This document shows positions 8,472 to 17,603 of a stretch of DNA of 64,000 bases, piece after piece (the first letter of the stretch is position 1; every line of letters starts with the position of its first letter). The DNA lies in assembly GCF_020172085.1 (NCBI RefSeq), contig NZ_JAIVAT010000003.1, positions 1,054,001 to 1,118,000 of the forward strand, written 5' to 3'. This DNA is from Rossellomorea aquimaris (lineage in GTDB: Bacteria; Bacillota; Bacilli; Bacillales; Bacillaceae_B). Made by a program: the position numbers and the translations under genes. The notes beneath the pieces are model-generated. The model had not been told where the DNA came from. It worked only from the letters and a program-made list of their open reading frames with translations, and searched no databases.

Positions 8472-10004
8472 GTGTTGGTTGCAAAAGAAAGTAATATGAA
8501 ATTGGCGCTTGCCGGATTATTGTTAGGGATCCTTATGTCGGCCATGGATAATACCATCGTTGCAACGGCTTTGGGATCTATCGTATCAGATCTGGGAGGT
8601 CTCGATCAATTCGTCTGGGTTACATCAGCGTATATGGTAGCAGTCATGGCCGGGATGCCGATTTTCGGGAAACTGTCTGATATGTACGGAAGGAAGCGGT
8701 TTTACATATTCGGTCTTTCGATCTTCCTGATTGGTTCCGCTCTTTGTGGGATTGCACAGGATATTGTTCAACTAAGTATATTCCGTGCCATCCAGGGGAT
8801 CGGGGGAGGTGCACTTCTTCCTATCGCTTTTACGATTGTATTTGATTTATTCCCTCCTGAGAAACGTGGGAAAATGACCGGGCTCCTCGGAGCGGTATTT
8901 GGCTCTGCCTCTGTTTTTGGACCTTTGATTGGTGCCTTTTTGACGGATAACCTCAGTTGGCATTGGGTTTTTTATGTCAATGTTCCGATCGGACTTCTTT
9001 CTCTCTTTTTCATTACAACTGCTTATAAAGAATCCCCACAGCGATCTGATCAGAGAATTGATTGGGGAGGGGCTATTACGTTAGTGATAGCGGTTGTGAG
9101 TCTGATGTTTGCCCTTGAATTTGGAGGTAAAGAATTTCAATGGACATCATGGCCAATCATCGGATTATTCAGTTCTTTCCTGCTCTTTTTTATTAGCTTC
9201 TTATTGATTGAACGAAAAGTAACTGAGCCAATCATTTCATTTTGGATGTTTAAAAGTCCACTGTTTGCATCCGCACAGGCCCTGGCCTTTTTGTATGGTG
9301 CAGCCTTCATCATATTGACGATATTGATTCCGATTTTTGTTCAGGCTGTGTACGGAGGATCGGCTACAAATGCCGGGTTAATTTTAACCCCCTTGATGCT
9401 GGGATCAGTAGCAGGAAGCGCTGTGGCTGGAATACGGATGACCAAAACAAGCTATCGCAATATCATGTGGGTTTCAATCATTTCGTTCATTACAGGAATG
9501 GTGTTACTTGCGACAATGGAACCAGATACGAGTAGATGGTTATTGACACTTTATATGATCATAAGCGGATTTGGAGTCGGTTTTTCATTCTCATTACTTC
9601 CTAACGCCACGATCCATAAACTTGATCCAAGATTTAGAGGTTCTGCAAACTCGACGAACGCCTTCTTTCGTTCGCTTGGGATGACCATTGGAATAACGGT
9701 TTATGGTACCCTTCAAACCAAACTTTTTGCCTCGAATATGGAAAGTGCCTTCAAGGGGCAAGATGGCGGAGGTAATTTTCAGGGGGATCCACGTAGCATC
9801 TTCGAACCTGAAATGCGGGAGAAGATACCGGACTTTGTTCTTTCTAAGATCACTGACTCGATGTCAGACTCTATTACAACAACTTTTGCTTATGCATTGA
9901 TACCGCTCGGTGTTGCGTTGGTATTTGTTTTCCTTATGGGCAATAGCAGGCTTGAAGTTAACAGCAATCTATCTACAGAGAATAGGGCGAAAGAGAATGA
10001 ATAG
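8472..10004 (+). CDS. DHA2-family (EmrB/QacA-type) drug exporter, 14 TM
   Basis: About 510-residue major facilitator protein with the length and helix count of the 14-TM drug/H+ antiporter family. Motif A reads GKLSDMYGRKRF. The DHA2 motif C region is GSASVFGPLIGAFLTDNLSW followed by HWVFYVNVPIG. An extracytoplasmic loop rich in Gly and charge near residue 440 is normal for this family. The substrate cannot be inferred. GTG at 8472 follows GGAAGGATGATC; TTG at 8475 and ATG at 8466 are alternatives. No regulator gene is adjacent. Confidence 0.85.
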   Translation: MLVAKESNMKLALAGLLLGILMSAMDNTIVATALGSIVSDLGGLDQFVWVTSAYMVAVMAGMPIFGKLSDMYGRKRFYIFGLSIFLIGSALCGIAQDIVQLSIFRAIQGIGGGALLPIAFTIVFDLFPPEKRGKMTGLLGAVFGSASVFGPLIGAFLTDNLSWHWVFYVNVPIGLLSLFFITTAYKESPQRSDQRIDWGGAITLVIAVVSLMFALEFGGKEFQWTSWPIIGLFSSFLLFFISFLLIERKVTEPIISFWMFKSPLFASAQALAFLYGAAFIILTILIPIFVQAVYGGSATNAGLILTPLMLGSVAGSAVAGIRMTKTSYRNIMWVSIISFITGMVLLATMEPDTSRWLLTLYMIISGFGVGFSFSLLPNATIHKLDPRFRGSANSTNAFFRSLGMTIGITVYGTLQTKLFASNMESAFKGQDGGGNFQGDPRSIFEPEMREKIPDFVLSKITDSMSDSITTTFAYALIPLGVALVFVFLMGNSRLEVNSNLSTENRAKENE

Positions 10005-10077
10005 ATGCTTCCTGTCTGAAGTTCTCTTCCCCAATTAAGTTTATATTTTAGGTTTGTTATATTGGAGTGTTGAAGTT

Positions 10078-10296
10078 TTGTGGAAAAATGCTAAGAAATT
10101 TTTTGTTTTTACTGGAGTATTCCTGGGTGTCAGTCTTTTATTGAGTATCATAGCCGGTCTTATCATAACGAATATGTATGCCGATTCAGGTTATAAAGGC
10201 TCTCATCTCATTGGGACTTCCATAAATGTAATTTCAGCGGTGGTTGCGGTAGTGGTAGCCTACAAACCGTTTAAGAAAAAGAAACATAAAAGTTGA
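10078..10296 (+). CDS. Small membrane protein, unknown
   Basis: 72 residues from a TTG start. Two predicted membrane helices: FFVFTGVFLGVSLLLSIIAGLIIT and SINVISAVVAVVVAY, with a short loop between and a Lys-rich cytoplasmic tail. GGAG lies about 10 bases ahead. Unrecognised. It precedes a strong terminator and probably forms its own unit, since the exporter gene ends 73 bases upstream. Confidence 0.55.
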   Translation: MWKNAKKFFVFTGVFLGVSLLLSIIAGLIITNMYADSGYKGSHLIGTSINVISAVVAVVVAYKPFKKKKHKS

Positions 10297-10320
10297 TTTG
10301 TTCTTTACTGCAAGTAATTT

Positions 10321-10352
10321 ACCTCCCCGAAGGAATTCGGGGAGGTTTTTTA
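10321..10352 (+). terminator. Strong intrinsic terminator
   Basis: A perfect 11-bp GC-rich stem (10321-10331 with 10336-10346), a GGAA tetraloop and a T tract. Confidence 0.9.
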
Positions 10353-10399
10353 TATAGGTTTTGGGGATTTTCATTGATCATTATGTAATTCTAATGGAA

Positions 10400-10425
10400 A
10401 GAGACCAGTCAATTGACTGGTCTCT
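10400..10425. terminator. Perfect 26-base palindrome, probable terminator of the SASP-like gene
   Basis: 10400-10425 is fully self-complementary around AATT. It lies about 30 bases downstream of the minus-strand SASP-like stop codon, but T tracts are short on both sides. Confidence 0.5.
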
Positions 10426-10456
10426 CTTTAAGTATCAAATTGGTTACTATGTTAGA

Positions 10457-10588
10457 TTATTTGTTTTGTTGGTTTTGTTGGTTTTGTTGTTTAGCAGCTT
10501 TTTTAGCTTTTTGAGCAGCGTTTTGCTCTTGAGCGAATTCTGCTTCATTTTTTTGTTGTTGTGGCTTTTTGTTGTTATTATTTGTCAT
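10457..10588 (-). CDS. Gamma-type small acid-soluble spore protein-like, short form
   Basis: 43-residue, Gln/Asn/Lys-rich protein with no hydrophobic core. The segment EAEFAQEQNAAQKAKKAAKQ resembles the repeat unit of gamma SASPs (SspE: TEFASETNAQQVRKQ...), and the tail is an NQQ triplet repeat. Gamma SASPs are spore-core amino-acid stores that do not bind DNA. Usual members are 75-95 residues with two or three repeats; this has about one. GGAGGTGATAAAG precedes the ATG. Transcription by sigma-G is expected for the family but no promoter was assigned. Confidence 0.6.
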   Translation of the reverse strand: MTNNNNKKPQQQKNEAEFAQEQNAAQKAKKAAKQQNQQNQQNK

Positions 10589-10814
10589 CTTTATCACCTC
10601 CGTCTCCTTTAATTTGCCCCGGTTTCCAAAAAAAATACTCCTAATATGAATTTTTTTCTCCACCTGTTTTCAAGACGTTAACAACACATTTCCATTAACT
10701 TACTAGTTTATAAATCTGGGTTGGAGGGTATCAATAAGTTCATGCTTTTATTTCTTTATTACATATTGGATTGTGTATATTGAATTGACTCAAATGGATT
10801 AAGGGGGAAGTTAG

Positions 10815-12326
10815 TTGAAAAATTTCACATCAATGTTTTGGATTGCGATTTCTATAGGGGTGATTTTTGTCCTGTGGGGAGTCATATTTCCCCAAGGGTT
10901 AATTGATGTCATGACGAAAACGCAAGGAGTTCTCCTTGATAAGTTTGGCTGGTTTTATCAATTTTCCGCTACGTTCTTTTTTATCATCGCGATCTTTTTT
11001 GCCTTGAGTAAGTACGGAAAGATTCGCTTAGGAAAAGATACGGACCGTCCGGAATATTCGACCTTAACTTGGTTTGCGATGCTTTTTAGTGCTGGCATGG
11101 GTATAGGTCTTCTGTTCTACGGGGTATCTGAACCTGTTTCCCATTACGGGACACCTCCATTCGGTAAGGGTGGAACCATTGAATCGGCGAAGATAGGGTT
11201 AAGATATACGTATCTTCATTGGGGATTCCATGCATGGGCTATTTATGCTGTCGTTGCACTTGCACTTGCTTATTACAAGTTCAGGAAAGGTATGCCTGGA
11301 CTAATGAGCGCGACTCTCTATCCCGTCATTGGTGATAAAGCGAAAGGTCCGATTGGCTATGTTGTTGATATTATTGCCGTATTTGCAACCATCTTCGGGG
11401 TAGCCATCTCATTAGGGATCGGAGCTCAGCAAATTAACAGCGGTCTCAATTACCTTATGGACATTCCCATTAATTTTACGACGCAACTGATTATTATGGG
11501 AATTGCTACGGTACTTTATATTACATCTGCATCCACAGGGTTATCGAAGGGAATCAAATATTTGAGCAATGCCAATATGATACTGGCAGTTGTGTTATTC
11601 ATGGTTTTCCTCGTCGTGGGACCTTCGCAATTCGTCCTGGAATTGTTTTTGACCACATTTGGAAGCTATGTTCAGAACCTTCCAAGTATGGGATTACGCT
11701 TCTCGCCATTTAATGTAGAAAATAACCAATGGGTGAAGGATTGGACGATTTTTTACTGGGCGTGGTGGATCTCCTGGACTCCGTTTGTAGGAACGTTTAT
11801 TGCCAGGGTTTCAAAAGGAAGAACCGTGCGGGAATTCATTATTGCGGTCATTATCGTTCCAACTATCGTTTGTTCACTTTGGTTTGGCGTTTTTGGGGGA
11901 ACCGGACTGTATTTTGATCTTGTAAAAGGAATAGATGTGGCAGGACAAAGCCTGGAAACAGCATTATTCTACGTTTATGATCAAATGCCGTTAAGTGGGG
12001 TCCTATCGGTCATTTCCCTGTTCCTGATCATCACATTCTTTGTCACTTCGGCAGATTCTGCCACCTTTGTGCTAGGGATGCAAACATCAAATGGAAGTTT
12101 GAATCCTCCATTTTTCGTAAAATTCAGCTGGGGGATCGTTTTAGCAGCCATCGCAGCAATCTTAATGGGATCAGGCGGAATCAGTGGGTTGCAGGCTGCT
12201 ACCATCATTACGGCACTTCCACTCGGTGTCATCTTACTCGTCATGACCTATGGGTTGATCATTTCATTCCAAAAGGATATCGGGATGAAAGGCAAAAGAA
12301 ATACAGAGTCCGAAACAAGTAAATAA
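10815..12326 (+). CDS. opuD: Glycine betaine transporter, BCCT family (OpuD-type)
   Basis: 503-residue, 12-TM sodium-coupled osmoprotectant transporter. Family signatures are visible: GMGIGLLFYGVSEPVSHY in the TM3-4 region and FYWAWWISWTPFVGTFIARV with the tryptophan-rich betaine-binding helix (TM8). The C-terminal tail is short. It imports glycine betaine and related compounds under high osmolarity. The start is TTG behind AAGGGGGAAG, as translation to MKNFTSMFW shows. It is a single gene with its own terminator; with mscL nearby, both arms of osmoprotection are represented, though they are not co-transcribed. Confidence 0.88.
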   Translation: MKNFTSMFWIAISIGVIFVLWGVIFPQGLIDVMTKTQGVLLDKFGWFYQFSATFFFIIAIFFALSKYGKIRLGKDTDRPEYSTLTWFAMLFSAGMGIGLLFYGVSEPVSHYGTPPFGKGGTIESAKIGLRYTYLHWGFHAWAIYAVVALALAYYKFRKGMPGLMSATLYPVIGDKAKGPIGYVVDIIAVFATIFGVAISLGIGAQQINSGLNYLMDIPINFTTQLIIMGIATVLYITSASTGLSKGIKYLSNANMILAVVLFMVFLVVGPSQFVLELFLTTFGSYVQNLPSMGLRFSPFNVENNQWVKDWTIFYWAWWISWTPFVGTFIARVSKGRTVREFIIAVIIVPTIVCSLWFGVFGGTGLYFDLVKGIDVAGQSLETALFYVYDQMPLSGVLSVISLFLIITFFVTSADSATFVLGMQTSNGSLNPPFFVKFSWGIVLAAIAAILMGSGGISGLQAATIITALPLGVILLVMTYGLIISFQKDIGMKGKRNTESETSK

Positions 12327-12335
12327 AGCACATCC

Positions 12336-12370
12336 TTCCCCCTCTATCAAATGATAGGGGGGAATTTTTT
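12336..12370 (+). terminator. Terminator of opuD
   Basis: Arms 12336-12348 and 12353-12364, loop AAAT, then TTTTTT. Confidence 0.88.
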
Positions 12371-12457
12371 ATAGTGAGAATCATTCAATAGAATATCACT
12401 ACTATCTTGATTCATTTGGTAGAATATAGATACATTAAAATGAAAGTGGGGATGGTT

Positions 12458-13162
12458 TTGAGACAGATAATCGCAATGGGTGGGGGCGGATTCTCGATGG
12501 AACCGGAAAACCTGTTACTGGATCAGTACATATTAGAACAAGCAGGAACAATAAAGCCTAACGTTTGTTTCCTGCCTACAGCCAGTGGAGATGCTGATAG
12601 TTATATTGAACGATTTTACAAAGCCTTTTCAACACTCATATGTGAACCATCTCATCTTTCTTTATTCAAGCCAAGCACCAGGGATATTGAAGGTTTCCTT
12701 CTTGAAAAAGATATCATTTATGTAGGAGGGGGGAATACGAAAAATATGCTAGCCATATGGAGAGAGTGGGAACTGGACAAGACCTTAAGGAAGGCTTGGG
12801 AATCGGGGACCATTCTTGCAGGGCTGAGTGCAGGATCGATTTGCTGGTTTGAAGAAGGGACTACTGATTCCTATGGAGATGGATTAGAGCCCATTAAGGG
12901 ATTGGGATTGATTGCAGGAAGTCATTCCCCACACTATGACGGTGAAGAAAACCGTCGTCCTCTGTATCACTCTTATATCCAAAGGGGAGAATTGGAAGGC
13001 GGCTATGCAGCTGATGATGGGGCAGCTCTGCATTTTATCGATGGTGAACTTGCCAGGGTCGTCAGTTCAAGAGAACAAGCATCTGCCTACCGGGTTGAGA
13101 GTAAAGGTGGAAAGGTTCAAGAAACAAAATTGCCGACGGAGTATTTAGGAAATTCGATATGA
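12458..13162 (+). CDS. Peptidase S51 family protein (YgaJ/PepE-like)
   Basis: About 234 residues. The fold is that of dipeptidase E: an N-terminal IIAMGGGGFSME strand-turn, VCFLPTASGD, VGGGNTKNML, and the nucleophile elbow GLSAGSICWF with the catalytic Ser. The SHSPHYD segment probably supplies the His. Family members cleave Asp-X dipeptides or act as cyanophycinase-like exopeptidases. The TTG at 12458 follows AGTGGGGA at 5-6 bases; earlier in-frame ATGs at 12440 and 12452 overlap the ribosome site. Confidence 0.82.
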   Translation: MRQIIAMGGGGFSMEPENLLLDQYILEQAGTIKPNVCFLPTASGDADSYIERFYKAFSTLICEPSHLSLFKPSTRDIEGFLLEKDIIYVGGGNTKNMLAIWREWELDKTLRKAWESGTILAGLSAGSICWFEEGTTDSYGDGLEPIKGLGLIAGSHSPHYDGEENRRPLYHSYIQRGELEGGYAADDGAALHFIDGELARVVSSREQASAYRVESKGGKVQETKLPTEYLGNSI

Positions 13163-13239
13163 TGATTTAGAAGCATGCATACTTTGGTTGCGTTCCACAT
13201 AGGGATAGTGATGAGTCTTTTCAAAGGAGGAGAAACATC

Positions 13240-13509
13240 ATGAATGAAGATAAGCGCAATACAGCAAGTGATCTGGTGAAGAATACGTCGAAGCAGGCTA
13301 GTGAGCTTCTGAATAAAACGGCAGACACGGCCAATGGAATCATTAAGAGTGTAAGTGGAGAAGGCGGGTTGGTTGGGAAAGTATCGGATACGTCTACGGA
13401 CTTTGTGAAAAATGTCAGCAATGCCGGAAACAAAGCTATAGGTAAAACCGTTGATTCAGCAGGTAAAGCAGTGAAAGGTGCTTCGAATAAACTTTTCAAA
13501 AAGAAATGA
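13240..13509 (+). CDS. Small hydrophilic LEA-like protein, unknown
   Basis: 89 residues, no Cys or Trp, rich in Lys, Ser, Thr, Asn and Gly, and predicted to form amphipathic helices from repeated blocks such as VKNTSKQASELLNKTADTAN and VKNVSNAGNKAIGKTVDSAG. The pattern is like late-embryogenesis-abundant or stress-hydrophilin proteins. I know no named family. AAAGGAGGAGAAACATC gives a very strong ribosome site, so high expression is likely. It is monocistronic with a terminator. Confidence 0.65.
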   Translation: MNEDKRNTASDLVKNTSKQASELLNKTADTANGIIKSVSGEGGLVGKVSDTSTDFVKNVSNAGNKAIGKTVDSAGKAVKGASNKLFKKK

Positions 13510-13522
13510 ATTACTATCAATG

Positions 13523-13560
13523 AAGCAATTTCCAAGAAGGAGATTGCTTCATTTTTTTAT
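13523..13560 (+). terminator. Terminator of the LEA-like gene
   Basis: 8-bp stem (13523-13530 with 13544-13551) followed by ATTTTTTTAT. Confidence 0.75.
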
Positions 13561-13574
13561 GGGAAACCATACAT

Positions 13575-13605
13575 AAAAAAACAACCGGGTGTTTTCCCGG
13601 TTGTT
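13575..13605 (-). terminator. Terminator of the AI-2E family gene
   Basis: Arms 13580-13589 and 13596-13605 pair perfectly over 10 bp. The minus-strand continuation is a run of T. Confidence 0.85.
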
Positions 13606-13614
13606 TCCATTTTG

Positions 13615-14706
13615 TTAGTCCTGTATGGAAGATCTTCGTAATTTAATGAACTTCACCGAATTCAATACGATTGTTTTTGACACGGCATACGTTGGCACAG
13701 CTAAAATCATTCCCAGTATCCCTGCTAAATTACCTGCAACAAGTAATAAGATAATGATTGTCGCTGGATGCGTATCCAACCGCTTGCCCAGAATAAGGGG
13801 AGAAAGAAGGTTACCCTCAACTTGCTGTGCGATTGTGACAACGACAACCACCAGAATCGCTTTTGTAGGAGAATCAAATAAGGCAACGATGATGGCAGGT
13901 GCCGCACCAATGAACGGTCCGATGAACGGAATGATGTTTGTAACGGCCCCGATCAGCGCCATAACCAAGGCATATGGTAAACCGATAATTAAATAACCGA
14001 TAAAGGTAAGAGTGCCGACAAAAGAAGCGACGGTTAATTGTCCCTGTATGTATGCGGCGAGTGTTTCACTCGTGTCCTTTAGGGTATTGATTCCTTCTTC
14101 GCGGTATGCAGGAGGCAGGAATTTCGAAATCGCCCTTGGAAATTTATGTCCATCCTTGAACATGAAGAACAGCAGGAACGGTACGGTTACGATCAGGATT
14201 GTAATACTCGTCAATACACTCAATAACCCCTTTAATGCGGTAGTGATATTATCAGGTAATGTATTAGCGAAATCCACCAGCTGATTCTCGATATCCTTCA
14301 GAGACACATAATCCTGATTCATCATCCATTTGAACTGCTGTGTTTCAGACAAGTATTCAATGAAATTCCTTGTTTGTCGCGCATACTCCGGCAGCGCATT
14401 GAATAATGCCGTCACCTGACGGGTAATGACAGGTGCGATATTTCCAATGATCAATACCATTGCCCCGATGATCGCCGCATATAAGACGATGATCGCAAGA
14501 GTACGAGGCAACCTTGCTTTAACGAGAAGATTCACTAATGGGTTTAATAAAAAATACAGAAAGCCAGAAATGATAATCGGGAAAAATAATGTAGATGCAA
14601 ATACAACGATCGGTTCAAAAAGAAAGGAAATCTTAGTTGAAACATAAATGATGGTTAGAATAATAAGAATTTGTAAGCTCCAGGAATACATCTTGTTCTT
14701 GGTCAA
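13615..14706 (-). CDS. AI-2E family transporter (YueF/YubA-like permease)
   Basis: About 363-residue membrane protein of the AI-2E/UPF0118 family, with some eight predicted helices. Hallmarks are the C-terminal NIIPFIGPFIGAAPAIIVAL segment and QVEGNLLSPLILGKRLDTHP. Members export autoinducer-2 in some species or act as Na+(Li+)/H+ antiporters in halotolerant bacilli, so the substrate is open. TTG at 14706 sits 6 bases after GAGGTG; a GTG at 14715 overlaps that site. Single-gene unit. Confidence 0.8.
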   Translation of the reverse strand: MTKNKMYSWSLQILIILTIIYVSTKISFLFEPIVVFASTLFFPIIISGFLYFLLNPLVNLLVKARLPRTLAIIVLYAAIIGAMVLIIGNIAPVITRQVTALFNALPEYARQTRNFIEYLSETQQFKWMMNQDYVSLKDIENQLVDFANTLPDNITTALKGLLSVLTSITILIVTVPFLLFFMFKDGHKFPRAISKFLPPAYREEGINTLKDTSETLAAYIQGQLTVASFVGTLTFIGYLIIGLPYALVMALIGAVTNIIPFIGPFIGAAPAIIVALFDSPTKAILVVVVVTIAQQVEGNLLSPLILGKRLDTHPATIIILLLVAGNLAGILGMILAVPTYAVSKTIVLNSVKFIKLRRSSIQD

Positions 14707-14914
14707 CCTATTCACCTCTATCGACTTGTTTATCTGATTAAGTATAACAAAAACAGGTAGGTAAACCCTACTAATATCTTATTGGAAAATGGAAAATTTT
14801 TTATAGTGATCAATTGGTAGGTTACTTAAACACTCTTACTCTATATAGAATCATTGGACAGGAATGAATCGAACGATGATGTTACTTCCGTTGTAATAGC
14901 CAGTCGGAAGTCCT

Positions 14915-14944
14915 TGAATAACATAGCTTTATGTGGACACCCTA
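14915..14944 (+). promoter_or_regulatory. Candidate sigma-G promoter of germinant receptor operon 1
   Basis: TGAATA (14915-14920), a 17-base spacer and CACCCTA (14938-14944), compared with the sigma-G consensus TGAATA and CATACTA. It lies 34 bases before the gerA-type start codon. gerA-type operons are forespore genes under sigma-G, so position and sequence agree. Confidence 0.55.
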
Positions 14945-14977
14945 CATGGTAATAAACTCTGTCAGAAGGTGTTACAC

Positions 14978-16510
14978 ATGGGAAGGTCATTTAAGACGAG
15001 ATCAACACGAAAATTAATTAATCCGGTGCCAGAAGAAGAAAAAGTCATCGTTTCTTCCCCTCTTGACTTAGAGGAGCGGGTAACGTTTATTCAAGAAGGT
15101 CTATTTCTGACAGATGATCTCACCATTAGAGACATGATCTTTAATGAAAGAAGAATGAAACTTTTTTTTATCAATTCGATTGTTGATGTAAAGAGTATAC
15201 AGACCAATGTCATCAAACCCATGCAGGAACATCCCTTTGGAAACATTAGTAATATTGTAAATGGAGCAACGATTAATGAGACCGTTGATCTCCAAGTGGC
15301 ACTAGATGCCTTGGTGGATGGTTCATGCTTGCTTATGGGAGAAAACGAAGAATGCATGCAGATGATCCTAGCACCGAAAGATCAGTCTGCACAACGTATT
15401 GAACCGATGAATGAAAAGGTCATTAGGGGGTCACACCAAGGGTTCGGTGAAAAAGTCGCCGAAAATGTTCAATTCATTAGAGAGAGAATCACCAATAGAA
15501 AAGTGACAGTAAAATATTCTCATGTAGGAGAAACGACTAAAACTAAGTATGCACTGGTGAGTATTTCCACATTGACGGATCCCGCTATTATTAAGACCAT
15601 TGAAGATAGGATTTCTTCTATTGAGGCAGATTCCATCCAATCTCCTGGATATTTCGAAGAATTTCTTGAAGATAGTTCGTTTTCACCTTTTCCCCAGTTT
15701 TTAAATACCGAGAGACCGGATAGAGTGGTGGCCAATCTGATGGAAGGGAGAATGGCTCTTTTCATGGAGGGGAGTCCAACAGCATTGATCTTTCCAGTTT
15801 CATTCTTCAGTTTTTTTCAAACCGCAGAGGATTACAATACGCGTCCATTTATTGCTTCTTTCCTACGACTGATCAGATTGGTCAGTTTCATTACTACTTT
15901 GTGCCTGCCAGCATTCTATATTGCTGTTATTTCTTATAACTATGAAGTCATACCTGTCGAAATTATCTTTTCTATCAAAAGCTCATTAGAGTATTTGCCC
16001 TTTCCTCCACTTATCGAAGCAGCCATTATGCAGTTCACACTGGAATTATTACGTGAAGCCGCCATTCGGTTGCCTAATCCTGTAGCTCAAACCATCGGTG
16101 TGGTAGGAGGTCTCGTCATCGGGACTGCAGTTGTAGAAGCGAATTTTGTCTCAAATACAATGGTTATTGTGGTCGCCATCACCGCGATTTCATCATTCGT
16201 TATCCCATCCAATGAACTTAGTACTTCGTTGAGGATATTAGGATTTCCATTGATGGTTTTAGCGGCATTATTCGGGTTCTTTGGAATTGTCATAGGTTTG
16301 ATGTTTACATTCATACATATGTCCAAGCTAAAGTCTCTTGGTCACTACTATTTATATCCGTTGGCCCCCCTCGATGTAAAGGCTTGGAGAGATACATTTA
16401 TACGGGTTCCTATATGGTTAATGAAAGAGAGGCCGAAAGATTTAAAAGCGATTTATAAATGGAAAACGACGGATCCCAGAAGGTGGAAAAAGAATGAACA
16501 ATCAGACTAA
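14978..16510 (+). CDS. Germinant receptor A subunit (GerAA/GerKA family)
   Basis: 510 residues: a soluble N-terminal domain of about 290 residues split in two subdomains, then about five membrane helices. The conserved PFPPLIEAAIMQFTLELLRE and RLPNPVAQTIGVVGGLVIGT blocks mark the GerA family. In the spore inner membrane, A, B and C subunits form the receptor that senses germinants and opens the monovalent-cation path. The ATG at 14978 follows AAGGTG at 6 bases. It overlaps the B gene by 17 bases, so translation is probably coupled. The ligand cannot be predicted. Confidence 0.92.
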   Translation: MGRSFKTRSTRKLINPVPEEEKVIVSSPLDLEERVTFIQEGLFLTDDLTIRDMIFNERRMKLFFINSIVDVKSIQTNVIKPMQEHPFGNISNIVNGATINETVDLQVALDALVDGSCLLMGENEECMQMILAPKDQSAQRIEPMNEKVIRGSHQGFGEKVAENVQFIRERITNRKVTVKYSHVGETTKTKYALVSISTLTDPAIIKTIEDRISSIEADSIQSPGYFEEFLEDSSFSPFPQFLNTERPDRVVANLMEGRMALFMEGSPTALIFPVSFFSFFQTAEDYNTRPFIASFLRLIRLVSFITTLCLPAFYIAVISYNYEVIPVEIIFSIKSSLEYLPFPPLIEAAIMQFTLELLREAAIRLPNPVAQTIGVVGGLVIGTAVVEANFVSNTMVIVVAITAISSFVIPSNELSTSLRILGFPLMVLAALFGFFGIVIGLMFTFIHMSKLKSLGHYYLYPLAPLDVKAWRDTFIRVPIWLMKERPKDLKAIYKWKTTDPRRWKKNEQSD

Positions 16511-17603
16511 ACTGGGTGGACTGCAGCTCACATTTTTCATTCTCCAGACACAGATCGGTGTCGGTATATTGGGCCTTCCGTTCAATGTCTATTTAAAATC
16601 AAAGCAAGATGCTTGGATCTCAGTTCTTTTAGCTGGACTACTCGTACAGGGGGTCATCTTCCTTCTATGGTTTTTGGGCAGGCGTTTTCCTTCTAAGTCC
16701 ATTTTTGAATACTCAAAGATATTACTTGGCAAAGTGACAGGGACGATACTTAATTGCGGGTACATCCTATATGGACTCTTGGTGACCGCACTGGTTTTAA
16801 TGTATTCAACGAAAATCATTAAAATGTGGGTGTTGGTTTTTACCCCTAAATGGATCATTATGTTTCTCTTAATCGCCACAGCCATGTACTTGGCGAAAGA
16901 AGATGTCATTGGGATTAGCAATATCTATGTCGTCGTATCCAGTCTTATCGTATTCCTTCTTATCATCTCGATCCTGGTTCTTGTGACCTATCCGGTTGAT
17001 TACAGATATTTGTTTCCCATTGCCCATTCAGGAGGTTTAAATTGGTTGAAGGGGGCCAATGAAGCATATTTTTCCATGCTTGGCTTTGAGTTATTGCTCA
17101 TTTTATATCCTCACTTTAATCAGATTGGATCTACAGCCATCTTGAAGTCGGTCACAGTTGCCAATATTAGCGTGACGGTCATTTATTGCTTTATGACGAT
17201 CGTCAGTATAGTGACTTTCAGCCCCACTGAAATCGAAATTGTTCCACAGCCAGTCTTATATTTTGTGAAGTCTCTGTATTTAAAGATCATCGAGCGTATT
17301 GACCTTGTTTTTGTATCCCTGTGGATTGTTAACGTTATCACCTCGCTTACGAGTTATTTGTTTTTTTCAACGGAAGGAACCTCATTCTTTATTAGGAAGG
17401 TCAAGAAAATCAAACGTACCTTTCTTCCGGTCATTTTTGGCATTATTGGACTGATCATTGCCTTATTGGTGAAAAATGAACAAATGGAATTGTACAACAA
17501 GTCAATTATTTATATGAGTTATGTATTTGTCATTTTCATTCCTATTATGCTGCTGGGCATATCTTTTTTGTTCAAAAAACATGAAAGGGAGAAGCGGTCA
17601 TGA
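16494..17603 (+). CDS. Germinant receptor B subunit (GerAB family)
   Basis: 369-residue integral membrane protein with about ten helices, in the spore germination branch of the APC superfamily. It starts LGGLQLTFFILQTQIGVGIL followed by GLPFNVYLKSKQDAWIS, the family N terminus. It is the ligand-binding subunit of the receptor. The gene lies between A and C subunit genes with overlaps on both sides (17 and 4 bases), an arrangement that favours stoichiometric synthesis. Confidence 0.92.
   Translation: MNNQTKLGGLQLTFFILQTQIGVGILGLPFNVYLKSKQDAWISVLLAGLLVQGVIFLLWFLGRRFPSKSIFEYSKILLGKVTGTILNCGYILYGLLVTALVLMYSTKIIKMWVLVFTPKWIIMFLLIATAMYLAKEDVIGISNIYVVVSSLIVFLLIISILVLVTYPVDYRYLFPIAHSGGLNWLKGANEAYFSMLGFELLLILYPHFNQIGSTAILKSVTVANISVTVIYCFMTIVSIVTFSPTEIEIVPQPVLYFVKSLYLKIIERIDLVFVSLWIVNVITSLTSYLFFSTEGTSFFIRKVKKIKRTFLPVIFGIIGLIIALLVKNEQMELYNKSIIYMSYVFVIFIPIMLLGISFLFKKHEREKRS

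Noticed and set aside
10361..10612. Hydrophobic 83-codon plus-strand frame
   Set aside because: It is the antisense of the Gln/Asn-rich SASP-like gene; poly-Leu/Phe text arises from the repeated CAA/AAC codons. No ribosome site.
13221..13535. 104-codon minus-strand frame
   Set aside because: Shadow of the LEA-like gene, which has a much stronger ribosome site.
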